Counted from the stretch's first letter, positions 30,385 through 38,887 are shown. The stretch: 64,000 nt of DNA from Carbonactinospora thermoautotrophica (GCF_001543895.1 NZ_JYIJ01000013.1:232608-296607); one strand, 5' to 3'. Numbers and translations are program-made. The notes: a model not told the origin generated them from the sequence alone.

Positions 30385-31902
30385 TTACAGCTGGTTCATG
30401 GGGTTGGTGATCTGGATGCCCAGCCGGCGGATGTCATCGATGGTCCACAGCCGGTCCGGGGGCAGGTCCACGCTCGGCTGGCCGATCAGCGTCTTGCCGT
30501 CGGGGCGGATGTAGCCGAGGTCCAAGATCACGTCCGCGAGGTCCCAGCCGTCGTAGCGCTCCCAGAACTGCTTGCGGCCGGCGTGTGCCGTGGGCCAGCG
30601 CTTGAAGATCCACTCGCAGCCCTCGCTGCACACGGCGAAGCGCTTGCCTTCGTACTCGACCACCCGCATGTCGCTCTGGTCAGGCCGGGGCACCACGCAC
30701 GGCAGCTGGCAGACCTGGCAGAAGGGCGGCAGCGCGGACAGCTCCTGCAGCATCAGGTGCCCGCTCGACGGGTCGGTCATCTGGGCATAGGCCTCCCAGA
30801 AGCCGCCGTAGACGTCGTACCAACCCGGGTAGTGGCTCTCGAACCAATCGAAGTCCTCCGGCCGCATCGGGTCGGAGCGCCAGAAGTTCAGCGGCCAGAT
30901 GGCGGCGAACACCATCCCGATGGTGTGGTGCATCCATCGCACGCTCTCCGCCGCGGCGCCGAGCCGCGCCGGCGGGCGCACGCCGAACTCGGTCAGCCGA
31001 TCCACGTAGCTGCCCACGAAGTCGTCCACGACCCACTCCTCCCACATCTCACGGAAGGAGTGCGGACGGACCGTCGCCCCGTACTCGGACTGCCAGCCGA
31101 CCAGCGCGTCCAGGCCGCGATGGCAGTGCCAGAAGTGCCGTTCGAGCGCTTCGTTGAGTGGCTCGACGTTGTCCTCCTCGGCCAGCACCATCATCACCGA
31201 CCCGTAGCCGTTGGCCATGTGCCGGGACTCGTCGGACTGGATGGACAGGAAGGTGCTGGCCATGGCGTGGTCGCCGTTGAGGGCCGCGGTCTGGGGGGTG
31301 GCCACCAGCAGGATGTTGGTGAACGCGGTCTCGACGCAGATGTTGAGATTGACGATGCAGTCGATGAGATCCCCGGTGTTGAAGTTCTGGAACAGCGCGA
31401 TCGACACCAGACCGCCCGGGTGCTGGTACAGCGCCTTCTGGGTGATGTCCCAGCCCGCCGGGTCCTGCCAGTTCTTCACGTAGTAGTCGCGCAGCGCCAT
31501 CTCGAGCTGGGTGTGGCGTACCTCGTCCATCATCTGGGCGTGGTAGCCCTGCCGCAGCTCCTGGTTACGGATCGAGGAAATGATCCGGGCCGCGCCGGCC
31601 ACCGCCTGGAACTCGGCGTTGGTCAGGTCGGGCAGCGTCAGCTTCAGGCATTCCATGAACCGGGGCTGGATCTGGTCGGCCATCTTGGTGCGCAGCGCCC
31701 CGTCGAGGAAGCCGAAGGTGCGGTCGTCCTTTTCCGCCTCCATCTTCAGGTAGTCGCGGATGAGGACCCGGAATGGGTCCTTGCCCTTCTTGGGCAGCTT
31801 GTAACGGGTCTCGTACTTCCCGACCTCCGACTGGTCGGCGAAGGTGAAGTCCCAGTCGTAGCTCTTGGCCTTCTCATGCACGTCCACAAGCTTTTTGGCC
31901 AT
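30385..31902 (-). CDS. etnC: Alkene monooxygenase hydroxylase, alpha (diiron) subunit
   Basis: A 505-residue soluble diiron hydroxylase subunit related to MmoX and B276 AmoC. It activates O2 to epoxidise alkenes. The predicted iron ligands are complete: Glu97 (NAEFQA), Glu127 and His130 (DEVRH), Glu191 (VETAFTN), Glu225 and His228 (DESRH). The surrounding blocks match MmoX by eye: QDPAGW, NLNICVETAFTN, SDESRHMANGY, YPGWYDVYG, and the C-terminal LWTIDDIRRLG ending near NPM. A Cys-rich stretch near 395-425 (PPFCQVCQLPC, CSEGCEW) resembles a YHS-type insert. It sits in a compact operon after the coupling protein. Confidence 0.95.
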   Translation of the reverse strand: MAKKLVDVHEKAKSYDWDFTFADQSEVGKYETRYKLPKKGKDPFRVLIRDYLKMEAEKDDRTFGFLDGALRTKMADQIQPRFMECLKLTLPDLTNAEFQAVAGAARIISSIRNQELRQGYHAQMMDEVRHTQLEMALRDYYVKNWQDPAGWDITQKALYQHPGGLVSIALFQNFNTGDLIDCIVNLNICVETAFTNILLVATPQTAALNGDHAMASTFLSIQSDESRHMANGYGSVMMVLAEEDNVEPLNEALERHFWHCHRGLDALVGWQSEYGATVRPHSFREMWEEWVVDDFVGSYVDRLTEFGVRPPARLGAAAESVRWMHHTIGMVFAAIWPLNFWRSDPMRPEDFDWFESHYPGWYDVYGGFWEAYAQMTDPSSGHLMLQELSALPPFCQVCQLPCVVPRPDQSDMRVVEYEGKRFAVCSEGCEWIFKRWPTAHAGRKQFWERYDGWDLADVILDLGYIRPDGKTLIGQPSVDLPPDRLWTIDDIRRLGIQITNPMNQL

Positions 31903-31937
31903 CGGTCACATCCTCTCGGCCGGCGACGGTGTGGCGG

Positions 31938-32279
31938 TCACTCGCGGAAACGTTCCGGTTGGATCTCGGAGTAAATGCGGATCATGCCGTCGGACACGTC
32001 CATGCGTCCGTAATAAGAGGCCATGCTCACCAGGAACAGGTCGGTGTCGATATCGCGACCGAGACGCTCGCCGATCTGCGCCATGTCGAACTCGAGCAGC
32101 CCGTCACGCTCGATCTTGTAGTAGACGTCCCGGAAGCTGATGCGGGCGTCCGGCATGGTGTCGCGGACATACTCCACGGTCGCCTCTGTTTCGGCGCTCT
32201 GCATCATCGAGATGCCGACCGTCTCCCGCGGTCCGTGGTCGACCGCCGGCTGGGCGCTCTGGGGATTGGTGGTGGTCAA
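31938..32279 (-). CDS. etnB: Alkene monooxygenase coupling/effector protein (MmoB/DmpM family)
   Basis: A 113-residue cofactor-free regulatory component that docks on the hydroxylase and gates O2 and electron use. The core VGISMMQSAETEATVEYVRDTMPDARISFRDVYYKIER with a DMAQIGERLGRDID helix is the MmoB/DmpM fold. It starts at TTG, an unusual choice, but GGAGGAGG sits at proper spacing and no better start exists. It lies 15 bp after the beta subunit and 35 bp before the alpha subunit, so all are surely co-transcribed. Confidence 0.93.
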   Translation of the reverse strand: MTTTNPQSAQPAVDHGPRETVGISMMQSAETEATVEYVRDTMPDARISFRDVYYKIERDGLLEFDMAQIGERLGRDIDTDLFLVSMASYYGRMDVSDGMIRIYSEIQPERFRE

Positions 32280-32294
32280 GATCGCCTCCTCCGC

Positions 32295-33335
32295 TTACTT
32301 TCCGGCGAGGACCGGCTGTCGCAACCCGAGTTCGGCGAGCAGGTCCGCGTGATTCTTCGTCACGGATTCCCAGGCCGAGTCGAACGGCTGCGCCGTGATC
32401 CCCTCGATCTCGAACAGCCCCCGCAGGCTGCGGGCCGCGCGTTCGCTGAACGGCGTCCAGTGGTCGATCCACTGCTGGACGATCTCGCGGTTGGCGGCAC
32501 CGTGCTTCTCGTCGTCGAACAGGAACCGCATCAGCTCGCTCGTCGCCTCGCGGTGACGACGACGGTCGTCGCGCACCGTCCCGAGGATCGTGGGCGTCGC
32601 CGGGTCCCCGTTGTAGACGGCGTTCCGGGCGAAGAAGCGGTCCTTCACGAGCTCACCGACCAGCGGCTCGAACACCAGGTTGATCGCCACGACGATCTCG
32701 CCCCAATCGTGCGCAGCGATGATCCGCTCGACGTTCTCCCGGGTGGGCACGAGCACCGGGTCTTCCATCCACGCCTGCCGCGCCTGCGTGTCGGTGAAGC
32801 CCTCGACGCTGTCCTCCAGGTCGAAGGAAAGGTGCACGATGTCCTGCACGTGCCGCATCCGGTCCGCGGCCTGGAAGGCGAGCATGAACTCGACAGTGTC
32901 GGACAGCGCCTCGCCGACCGCGTAGCACAGCCCGAGGAACAGTCCGTACTCGACGAAGGGCCAGGCCATGTAGTAGGTGCCCAGAGCCTGCCGAGCCCAG
33001 GCCGGATTCATCTCCGTGGTGCCGGCGTCTTCCAGTTGGGCGGGAACGAGACGGTCCAGCGTGCGTTCGACCTGGCACTGGCTGACCACGTAGGGCCGGT
33101 ACCAGGTACGCGTGGGGTCGCGGTAGCCTTCCCAGTCCGTCGCCCGGAGTGCCGTGGAATCCTCTGTGTACGGTTCGCGGCCGTCGTCGAAACGAATCGG
33201 CCAGTCCACGTGCAACCATTGCTTCGGACTCGACTGCTGCCCGACCGTGTACAGCTCGTACTCGGTGGGGTTGCGCCTCTGGGGCGTGAACCACACGAAC
33301 TTTCGGTGACCCGGGTAGGTGTGTATCTGGGGCAC
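32295..33335 (-). CDS. etnA: Alkene monooxygenase hydroxylase, beta subunit
   Basis: A 346-residue all-helical subunit of the soluble diiron monooxygenase. It lacks the diiron ligands but keeps family marks such as RKFVWFTPQRRNPTEYELYTVGQQ, WPIRFDDGREPYTEDSTALR, the WYRPYV region, and EYGLFLGLCYAVGEALSDTVEF. The GTG follows GGGAGGG. It is first in the operon, so the promoter should lie in 33336-33441. In the two-subunit-type alkene monooxygenases, alpha and beta form the hydroxylase without a gamma subunit, and no gamma gene is present here, so this belongs to the B276/EtnABCD type rather than the MMO type. Confidence 0.92.
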   Translation of the reverse strand: MPQIHTYPGHRKFVWFTPQRRNPTEYELYTVGQQSSPKQWLHVDWPIRFDDGREPYTEDSTALRATDWEGYRDPTRTWYRPYVVSQCQVERTLDRLVPAQLEDAGTTEMNPAWARQALGTYYMAWPFVEYGLFLGLCYAVGEALSDTVEFMLAFQAADRMRHVQDIVHLSFDLEDSVEGFTDTQARQAWMEDPVLVPTRENVERIIAAHDWGEIVVAINLVFEPLVGELVKDRFFARNAVYNGDPATPTILGTVRDDRRRHREATSELMRFLFDDEKHGAANREIVQQWIDHWTPFSERAARSLRGLFEIEGITAQPFDSAWESVTKNHADLLAELGLRQPVLAGK

Positions 33336-33441
33336 GTGTCGACCCTCCCTGCCACTGTGTGAGGGGACTGCGGCGGCGAATTCGAGGAATTGATCTGAGC
33401 CGCGTCTGGATCCTGTCAGCTACGGTGTACGGCTCGATACG

Positions 33442-33663
33442 TCACCGACGGACAAGTCTCGTGTCGTTCGGTTGTCCTTCGGTATCAATTTCGGATTGAT
33501 CCGGCCTGGCTGGCTGCGGGAGACCGGCCGGGTCGGTGGTTACGGCGGGGTGCCGGCGCAGATACAACCCATGGCGTAATAGCCAGGCGAGCAAATAAAA
33601 AAATAGTAAAAAACCAAACAGGTAATAGCGGCGTCCTGGGACATCAAAACATGGCCTGATCAC
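33442..33663 (-). CDS. Small single-span membrane protein
   Basis: A 73-residue candidate with a short head, one strong membrane span (YLFGFLLFFYLLAWLLRHGLYL) and a polar, acidic tail. The span is encoded by unusually AT-rich DNA (T/A runs near 33595-33625). The GTG at 33663 has a weak ribosome site. It lies 106 bp upstream of the monooxygenase operon on the same strand and could be its first gene or an independent small protein. Its family is not recognised. Confidence 0.5.
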   Translation of the reverse strand: MIRPCFDVPGRRYYLFGFLLFFYLLAWLLRHGLYLRRHPAVTTDPAGLPQPARPDQSEIDTEGQPNDTRLVRR

Positions 33664-33724
33664 CTGGCTTTCGGGTCACCCGCCGCAGCGGCTCGGGCCT
33701 CGGCTCGGGCGTCCTCAGTGGTGG

Positions 33725-33757
33725 CGCTGGAGGCGGCGCCTTCGGCCGCCTCCAGCG
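33725..33757 (-). terminator. 13-bp perfect hairpin after the second SnoaL-like gene
   Basis: CGCTGGAGGCGGC pairs perfectly with GCCGCCTCCAGCG across a 7-nt loop, 62 bp downstream of the stop at 33820. It probably ends the dioxygenase/SnoaL transcript before the monooxygenase operon begins. Confidence 0.65.
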
Positions 33758-33819
33758 TGCCTCGCCTGCCTCTTTCCCGGACATCGAACCGTGCCTGACG
33801 ACTCACCCCGGTGTCGCGA

Positions 33820-34194
33820 TCAGCCGGGTTTCGGAAGCGGGCCGAAGAAGCCGACCACGCGCTGCAGGCGACCGTCTTCTGCGAGCTCTCCGAAGTCGAT
33901 GCCTTCCCGAAGCGTCCGCCCGTCCGGTGCGACCACCCGCCAGCTGAAGCAGACCATCCGGTGATGCTGATCGACGCCGCTGGTCAAGACGATCTCCGCC
34001 CTAGGCCACCGCTCGGCGAACTTACGCGAATGCCGCACAAGGGCCTCGCGGCCCTCGATGTGCACGGACGGATCAGTGTAGGTGCCGTCCTCGGTCCAGG
34101 ATTGTTCGAACAGCCACCGCCTCCTCGCCTCATCCGGCTCGTTCCAAGCCCCTACGTAAGCCTGGACCGTCCGTCGAACCTCCGGGACCGTCAT
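33820..34194 (-). CDS. SnoaL-like / NTF2-fold protein
   Basis: A 124-residue protein with the usual fold: helix VPEVRRTVQAYVGAWNEPDEARRRWLFEQSWTEDGTYTDP, then VHIEGREALVRHSRKFAERWP, and strands ending FSWRVVAPDGR and RLQRVVGFFG. The ATG at 34194 is preferred because GGAGG lies five bases upstream; an ATG at 34206 is also possible. It sits just after the phytanoyl-CoA-dioxygenase-like gene on the same strand and probably shares its transcript. Catalytic role not assignable. Confidence 0.75.
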   Translation of the reverse strand: MTVPEVRRTVQAYVGAWNEPDEARRRWLFEQSWTEDGTYTDPSVHIEGREALVRHSRKFAERWPRAEIVLTSGVDQHHRMVCFSWRVVAPDGRTLREGIDFGELAEDGRLQRVVGFFGPLPKPG

Positions 34195-34298
34195 GAACGC
34201 CTCCATCCCGGATCCCTGGCGCGTTCGCAGATCATCCCCTTGGGCGGATCCGTCCCGAACACGTCGTGCCGTCGCCGGATCGCTGCGCGCTCTCAACC

Positions 34299-35204
34299 TC
34301 AGGCCACACCCGCGGGAACAGTGACCTCAGGCCACACCCGCGGGAACAGGTCGCACTCGATCGAGCCGCCCGGTTCGAGGTCAGGCATCTCCACGTGGCC
34401 GGTGAGGTCCTTGTTCTTGAACATGTTCGCCGGGTGCGGGTTCCAGGCCGCCCTGTCGCCCGTGTAGACGACCGTCACCGCCCGGCGGAAGTTGTTGGTC
34501 GTGTTGCCCCGCGAACCGTGGACCGTCTTCGGATGATGGAGAACGGCGTCCCCCGGCTCCACCTCACCGATCAGCCACTCGTACTTGTCGTAATCCGCCT
34601 CGAAATCGGGCTGGTCCGTGTAGGGGGAATCCACATAGGCGCTGGTGATCTCCGGTATGTCTTTGAAACCGATGGGGTGGTACACCACTCCCCACCGGTG
34701 CGAGCCCTTCAGATAGTGAACCGCCCCGCTCTCAGCCGTGACCCGGTCCAAGGGCACCCAGATCCGCAGGATCTGCTCACCGTCCAGCGGCAGGAAGGGA
34801 AGGTCCTGATGCCATGGCGTCGGGGTGCCAGCGCCCGGCTCCTTGGCGAAGACCTGGTCGTAGAAGAGATTGACGCGCGTGGTGTCCGGCCAGATCTGCT
34901 TCGCGATGTCCTTCAACGGCCCGTACAACGCAAAGGCCTTGAAGGCGTCGTCGAGCAGCCACGGGAACGCTTGGGCGAAGAAACGCGCTTCCCCCTCAGC
35001 CGCGTAGTTCTGGGACGACGGATCCGGATGCGCCAGGAGCCGGGTGACCGCCTCCCGCATGTACTCCACCCACTCGATCGGCAGGATCCCCTTCAAAACG
35101 GCGGCGCCGTCCCGCTCATAAGCTTCCCGCTCTTCATCCGTCACCGAACGCAGGAGACCCGCATCCGGATGATCGATACGGACAGTCAGACTCGGGTTGA
35201 TCAT
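34299..35204 (-). CDS. Phytanoyl-CoA dioxygenase (PhyH)-family Fe(II)/2-oxoglutarate oxygenase
   Basis: A 301-residue non-haem iron oxygenase. The metal triad is visible: His132 and Asp134 in WHQDLPF and His229 in KTVHGSRGN, whose Arg231 can bind 2-oxoglutarate. SESGAVHYLKGSHRWG-like spacing (here AESGAVHYLKGSHRWG) is typical of PhyH. The ATG follows GAGGAGGGAAC. It lies upstream of the monooxygenase operon, behind a relic SnoaL gene that shares a promoter with 28639-29040. It may hydroxylate a pathway intermediate or a by-product; this role is not known for alkene-CoM pathways. Confidence 0.88.
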   Translation of the reverse strand: MINPSLTVRIDHPDAGLLRSVTDEEREAYERDGAAVLKGILPIEWVEYMREAVTRLLAHPDPSSQNYAAEGEARFFAQAFPWLLDDAFKAFALYGPLKDIAKQIWPDTTRVNLFYDQVFAKEPGAGTPTPWHQDLPFLPLDGEQILRIWVPLDRVTAESGAVHYLKGSHRWGVVYHPIGFKDIPEITSAYVDSPYTDQPDFEADYDKYEWLIGEVEPGDAVLHHPKTVHGSRGNTTNNFRRAVTVVYTGDRAAWNPHPANMFKNKDLTGHVEMPDLEPGGSIECDLFPRVWPEVTVPAGVA

Positions 35205-35221
35205 GCGATGTTCCCTCCTCG

Positions 35222-35479
35222 GTTGTGCCGAGTCTTCCGGCTCGGATGTAGTACGCGTACGCCACTCGTTGCCCTTTCCCGTCCCGGGCGGTCGACGGGG
35301 ACAGCGTGGCCGTCAAAGGCCACATCGCTCTTTGGCAGCCCGGCGAGCCGGGCGCCAGCGCCAGACCGCGACTCGCCGGAGAACGGGCCGCGCCCGGGAA
35401 AGCGCACGAGCAGCGACCGCACTCGCGAACGCATCCCGTTCGCCGTGCGCAATCGCGCGGCACGAAGCTTGGGATGCAT
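35222..35479 (-). pseudogene. Degenerate SnoaL-like gene
   Basis: Reading from an ATG at 35479, the sequence begins like the gene at 28639-29040 (MHP..., then GERDAFASAV-like and VRFPGRGPFSGE pieces) but needs frame changes and keeps only scattered matches, ending near YYIRAG. The shared upstream promoter (35493-35580 against 29049-29135) shows the two loci are duplicates, one decayed. It ends just before the dioxygenase start, whose ribosome site it now provides. Confidence 0.6.
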
Positions 35480-35524
35480 CGGCCTCACCGCGTCCTCTCC
35501 GCAGGACCGCCCGACGCCTCTGAA

Positions 35525-35539
35525 GGTCTTGACAAGACC
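35525..35539 (-). promoter_or_regulatory. Perfect 15-bp palindrome in the duplicated promoter
   Basis: GGTCTTGACAAGACC is a perfect palindrome around a central A. The related site at 29084-29097 keeps most of it. Its repetition in two promoters of the same cluster suggests an operator for a dimeric regulator. Confidence 0.6.
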
Positions 35540-35966
35540 CGCGAATAGTCACGGTAAGTTGCCCCGTCCCTGGGCTCTTCGCCCTCCAGGGGCAGAATCC
35601 GTCGAGATCCTTGTACGGCTGAGAGGAGGAGGCGAGACCGCAGTTAACAAGCAGGTCTTTTCACAGCTCACCGAAAGTTGCCCCGCAGGGGTTTCGCCGG
35701 GGCGCGGCACAGGTGATCCCGGCCGCTCAGGCGGTGTGGATCGCCCCGTTCACCAGCGTGGTCGGTGAGCCGGAAGCCGCAAGACACCGGGCAGCGTGCC
35801 GGGCACAGATCTCCGCCAGGAAGTCCGGCAACGTCGGCAGGTCGTTCCCGAACGCCGCGGTCCCCGATGAACCGCATCCCGTCGAGTCCCCCGTGCAGCG
35901 GGTGATCACGTGGTCCGGCCGCGTGACGCCCTTGTCGAAAGTCGTCCTCGAGTGCTCTTGCACGTC
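35540..35966. other. Intergenic stretch without a recognised gene
   Basis: About 430 bp between the duplicated promoter and the EaCoMT hairpin. A minus-strand frame ending LPDFLAEICARHAARCLAAS... stays open here, but it has no ribosome site or family match. I see nothing I can support. Confidence 0.4.
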
Positions 35967-36004
35967 GCCGGGTCGAGCCAGACATGGACATGGCTCGACC
36001 CGGC
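35967..36004 (-). terminator. 14-bp perfect hairpin ending the EaCoMT region
   Basis: GCCGGGTCGAGCCA and TGGCTCGACCCGGC pair perfectly across a 10-nt loop. It lies downstream of EaCoMT copy 1 and the EaCoMT relic on the minus strand and is a likely transcription end. Confidence 0.6.
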
Positions 36005-36042
36005 AGACCCAATGAAGACTCGCTGTTGTCGTGCAGATGAAC

Positions 36043-36125
36043 ATCGGAGGCGGATATGCGCCGACGATGGTTGTGGGAAGCAGGACGTCTTCGCCCCGAA
36101 GCTTTATGACCTCGAAGCTTCACGG
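36043..36125 (-). pseudogene. Relic of a fourth epoxyalkane:CoM transferase 5' end
   Basis: On the minus strand the codons read VKLRG, then (after a small duplication of AAGCTTCG) LRGEDVLLPTTIVGAYPPP, matching the N-termini of the three EaCoMT genes (for example LRGQEVLLPTTLVGAYPRP). Homology stops after about 25 residues. It is a truncated copy left by recombination within the tandem array. Confidence 0.7.
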
Positions 36126-36164
36126 GCTCCTGCGTGCGTACGGGTCGGGACGGACGGTCGGGCT

Positions 36165-37214
36165 TCAGCGGGAGAGCCGTTCCCGGGCCAGCGCGGCGCC
36201 TTCGACGAGCGCCTGGATCTTCTTCTGGGCGTGCTCGCGCTTGAGGTTCGTCAACCCGCAGTCGGTGCTGACACAGATCCGTTCCGCCGGGACGTAACGG
36301 GCCGCCTCCACGATGCGGTCGGCGATCTCCTCCGGGCGCTCGATCACCAGGGACTTGACGTCGATGACGCCGACGCCCACGTCCACGTGCTCGGGGAGCT
36401 TGGCGAGGTGGGGCAGGTCCCCGGTGCCCTTGCGCATGGTCTCGATGTGGACTTGGTCGACGTTGACGTCGGAGATGGCGGGGAAGATGGCATGGCCCCG
36501 GAATTCCTCGACGCCGGGGTTGCCGCCCTGGTTGCCGTAGCAGAGGTGCCAGACCTTGTAGGCGTCCACCCCGTCGAACGCGGTGTTGATCACGTCGAGG
36601 TACCAGCCCTCCGGACCGGCGTAGACGGGGAGGGGGTCGTGGATCTGGATCCAGTCCACGCCTCGCGCGGTCAGGTCCTTGAACTCCTTGTTGAACGCCC
36701 GGGCGATCGCCATCGCCAGCGACTTGGGGTCGCCGTAGTAGCGGTCGGTGACGGTGAACGTGAACAACAGCGGACCCTCTACCCCGATCTTCACCGGACG
36801 GTCGCCGGCGGCGGCGCGTGTCACCTCGAGGATCGGCGCGAAGATGGGCCGCACCCATTCGATGTCGCCCACGGCCGCCGGAGCGTGGAACTTCTTGTAC
36901 GGCTCGACCGTAATAGGGTCGCCCCAGCGCTTGAACCCGGCGAGCCGGTGGCCCCAGAAGTGGAAGATCTGGCCGTACTCGTGGGTCGTCTCGGCCTCGT
37001 AGTACTGCTGGCCGTCGCACACGACGTCGAACCCCGCCCGGATCTGGTCGTCGACGCACAGCCGGACTGCGTCCTCGAAGGCTTCCTTGGTGCCGTAGTC
37101 GATGTAGTCCGGCTCGTCGAACTCACCGAACACCTTTCCCCGCAGCCAATTCGGGCGGGGATAGCCACCGCTCATGGTCGTAGGCAGCAAAACATCCTTG
37201 TCCCCGACTCGCAT
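36165..37214 (-). CDS. etnE: Epoxyalkane:coenzyme M transferase-like protein (MetE C-terminal fold), copy 1
   Basis: A 349-residue zinc-dependent alkyltransferase related to cobalamin-independent methionine synthase. In alkene pathways EaCoMT opens the epoxide with the thiol of CoM, giving 2-hydroxyalkyl-CoM. The zinc motif is present as His223 and Cys225 (HLCYGN) with Cys319 (STDCGL). The start LLPTTMSGGYPRPNWL and the block VGVIDVKSLVIERPEEIADR fit the family. The ATG follows GGAGGTG. Copy 1 and copy 3 share most residues and even their leaders, so they are recent duplicates; copy 2 is more distant. Confidence 0.88.
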   Translation of the reverse strand: MRVGDKDVLLPTTMSGGYPRPNWLRGKVFGEFDEPDYIDYGTKEAFEDAVRLCVDDQIRAGFDVVCDGQQYYEAETTHEYGQIFHFWGHRLAGFKRWGDPITVEPYKKFHAPAAVGDIEWVRPIFAPILEVTRAAAGDRPVKIGVEGPLLFTFTVTDRYYGDPKSLAMAIARAFNKEFKDLTARGVDWIQIHDPLPVYAGPEGWYLDVINTAFDGVDAYKVWHLCYGNQGGNPGVEEFRGHAIFPAISDVNVDQVHIETMRKGTGDLPHLAKLPEHVDVGVGVIDVKSLVIERPEEIADRIVEAARYVPAERICVSTDCGLTNLKREHAQKKIQALVEGAALARERLSR

Positions 37215-37350
37215 CAGACACCTCCATGTGCCGGCGGATTAAGGGGAGTCTCGACCGTACGAAAGGCGGGCTCCGCTGTCTTGGCCCTCCCGGGGAAAAG
37301 TCGCTTGGCAGGAATCGACCCTTGGGGATCTAAAATCGCGCGGATCGCCG
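37215..37350 (-). promoter_or_regulatory. Duplicated leader of EaCoMT copy 1
   Basis: The 135 bp upstream of copy 1 align with those upstream of copy 3 (39937-40075), including GTCGACCGTACGAAAG-like (here CTCGACCGTACGAAAG) and the GGATCGCCG/GGATCACCG end. The promoter was therefore duplicated with the gene and the two copies are expected to be co-regulated. Confidence 0.6.
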
Positions 37351-37613
37351 CGCCCGAGACGGCAAGACATCGCTGTAAATGAACAAAGACGACCGCTTTA
37401 ATGAACAATGACGATGCGTTCGTCCGCACGTCCTGCGGGTCGACCGGTGATCCGGATCACCTCAGAGGCGATCGGCCGGGCGGCGGTTCGCCGGTCACGG
37501 CCTCATGCCCTGGCCGGCATCTCGCGGCTCATGGAGCGGCGGGCTTCGGCGTCTGTTCGGCAAGCTGCACGCCGAGCACGCCCCAGGCCCTTCAACAGGT
37601 CGGGTTCACCGGC

Positions 37614-37662
37614 CCGGCGACGGGTCAGGCTGGGCGTGCCGCCCAGCCTGACCCGTCGCCGG
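37614..37662 (-). terminator. 22-bp perfect palindrome between EaCoMT copies 2 and 1
   Basis: A 22-bp arm (37614-37635) pairs without mismatch with 37641-37662 across a 5-nt loop. It lies 72 bp after the stop of copy 2 on the minus strand, so it probably ends the copy 3/copy 2 transcript. The arms read CCGGCGACGGG... and its complement. No T-tract follows. No gene is supported in the rest of 37351-37734. Confidence 0.7.
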
Positions 37663-37734
37663 GGCACGGATCTCCCCGAAGACGAGAGCGACGGCTCGCC
37701 ATCACGCCCCGAGCGCGTCGCGGGCGGGCATGGC

Positions 37735-38823
37735 TCAAGCAGGGAAGGCCCGACTCGCAGTCTCCGGGTCGGTGCCGAGCACCTCCGCCCGGACGATCGC
37801 CGCTCCCTTGACAAGGCTCTCCAGCTTCTTCTTCGCGACGATTCGACGGACCGACGCCAGCGCGCAGTCGGTGGAGACGACCACCCGCTCAACCGGGACG
37901 ACCTCGATCGTCCGGCGCAGCCAGGCGGCGATCCGCTCCGGGCTCTCCACCCGCATGTCCTCGATGTCGATGACGCCTACGCCGAGGTCCTTGTCGGCAG
38001 GCCAGCCCCTCAGATGGTCGATCTCGGCGAAGTCATGACACGCGGTCTGGAGGTGGATCTGGTCGCAGTCGAGTTGGAACGCCCACGGGAACAGGCGATC
38101 CGCCTTCAACTCGAGGATGCCCGGCTGACCCTCCTCGTGGCCGTAGCAGATGTGCACGGCCCGGTAGGCGGGAACGCCCTCGAAAGCCGTGTTGATGGCC
38201 TCGATGATCCAGTCCTCCGGTTCGAAGAAGGTCAGCGGTTCGGTGATCTGGATGATCTCGAGTCCACGAGCGGCGAGGTCACGGAACTCGGCGTTGTAGG
38301 CCCGGGCGATGTCGAGCGAAAGAGCCTTGATGTCGCCGTAGTACTTGTCGGTGGACAGGGCGGCGAGCGTTGCCGGGCCGAGCGAGACGTTGATCTTCAA
38401 CGGCTTGTCGGTCGCGTCACGCGCCGCCTCCAGGACGGGCTTGAAGACGGGCCGCCGCCATTTGACCTCGCCGAGGACGGTCGGCTTGTAGATCGGCAGG
38501 TCGAACGCTCCCACCTGCATCCTGTCGCCGTACGGCGCGTAGCCCTCGAGCCGGTGCGCCATGTAGTGGAACAGCTCGGCGTACTCGTAGTCGGTCTCGT
38601 TCTCGTAGTGCTGTGCCCCGTCCGTCACGATGTCCAGACCGGCGTCGGTCATGTCCTTGATGGCAAGCGCCACCGCGTGGCGGTACAGCTCACGCATCCG
38701 GTAGCTGGGGAACTCGGGCGCGTCGACGCCCTCCCCGAACACCTTGCCTTCCATGAACACCGGACGGGGGTAGGCTCCGACGAGAGTCGTGGGGAGCAGG
38801 ACTTCCTGACCTCGAAGCTTCAC
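37735..38823 (-). CDS. etnE: Epoxyalkane:coenzyme M transferase-like protein (MetE fold), copy 2
   Basis: A 362-residue paralogue with the zinc motif His224-x-Cys226 (HICYGH) and Cys320 (STDCAL). It shares the N-terminal LLPTTLVGAYPRP and the PWAFQLDCDQIHLQ block but is clearly diverged from copies 1 and 3, so it may handle another epoxide or have another role. The GTG follows AGGAG. It starts 64 bp after copy 3 on the same strand, probably on the same transcript. Its C-terminal extension (EVLGTDPETASRAFPA) is unique. Confidence 0.85.
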   Translation of the reverse strand: MKLRGQEVLLPTTLVGAYPRPVFMEGKVFGEGVDAPEFPSYRMRELYRHAVALAIKDMTDAGLDIVTDGAQHYENETDYEYAELFHYMAHRLEGYAPYGDRMQVGAFDLPIYKPTVLGEVKWRRPVFKPVLEAARDATDKPLKINVSLGPATLAALSTDKYYGDIKALSLDIARAYNAEFRDLAARGLEIIQITEPLTFFEPEDWIIEAINTAFEGVPAYRAVHICYGHEEGQPGILELKADRLFPWAFQLDCDQIHLQTACHDFAEIDHLRGWPADKDLGVGVIDIEDMRVESPERIAAWLRRTIEVVPVERVVVSTDCALASVRRIVAKKKLESLVKGAAIVRAEVLGTDPETASRAFPA

Positions 38824-38887
38824 GAGCCTTCACTCCTGTCGTTTGTCTGGGTCGAGGTTCCAGGTCGGAGGGCGGCGAGGCGGGGCC

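Noticed and set aside
29274..33335. Soluble methane monooxygenase
   Set aside because: The alpha subunit resembles MmoX, but there is no gamma subunit gene, the gene order is that of amoABCD/etnABCD alkene monooxygenases, and CoM-epoxide genes are adjacent.
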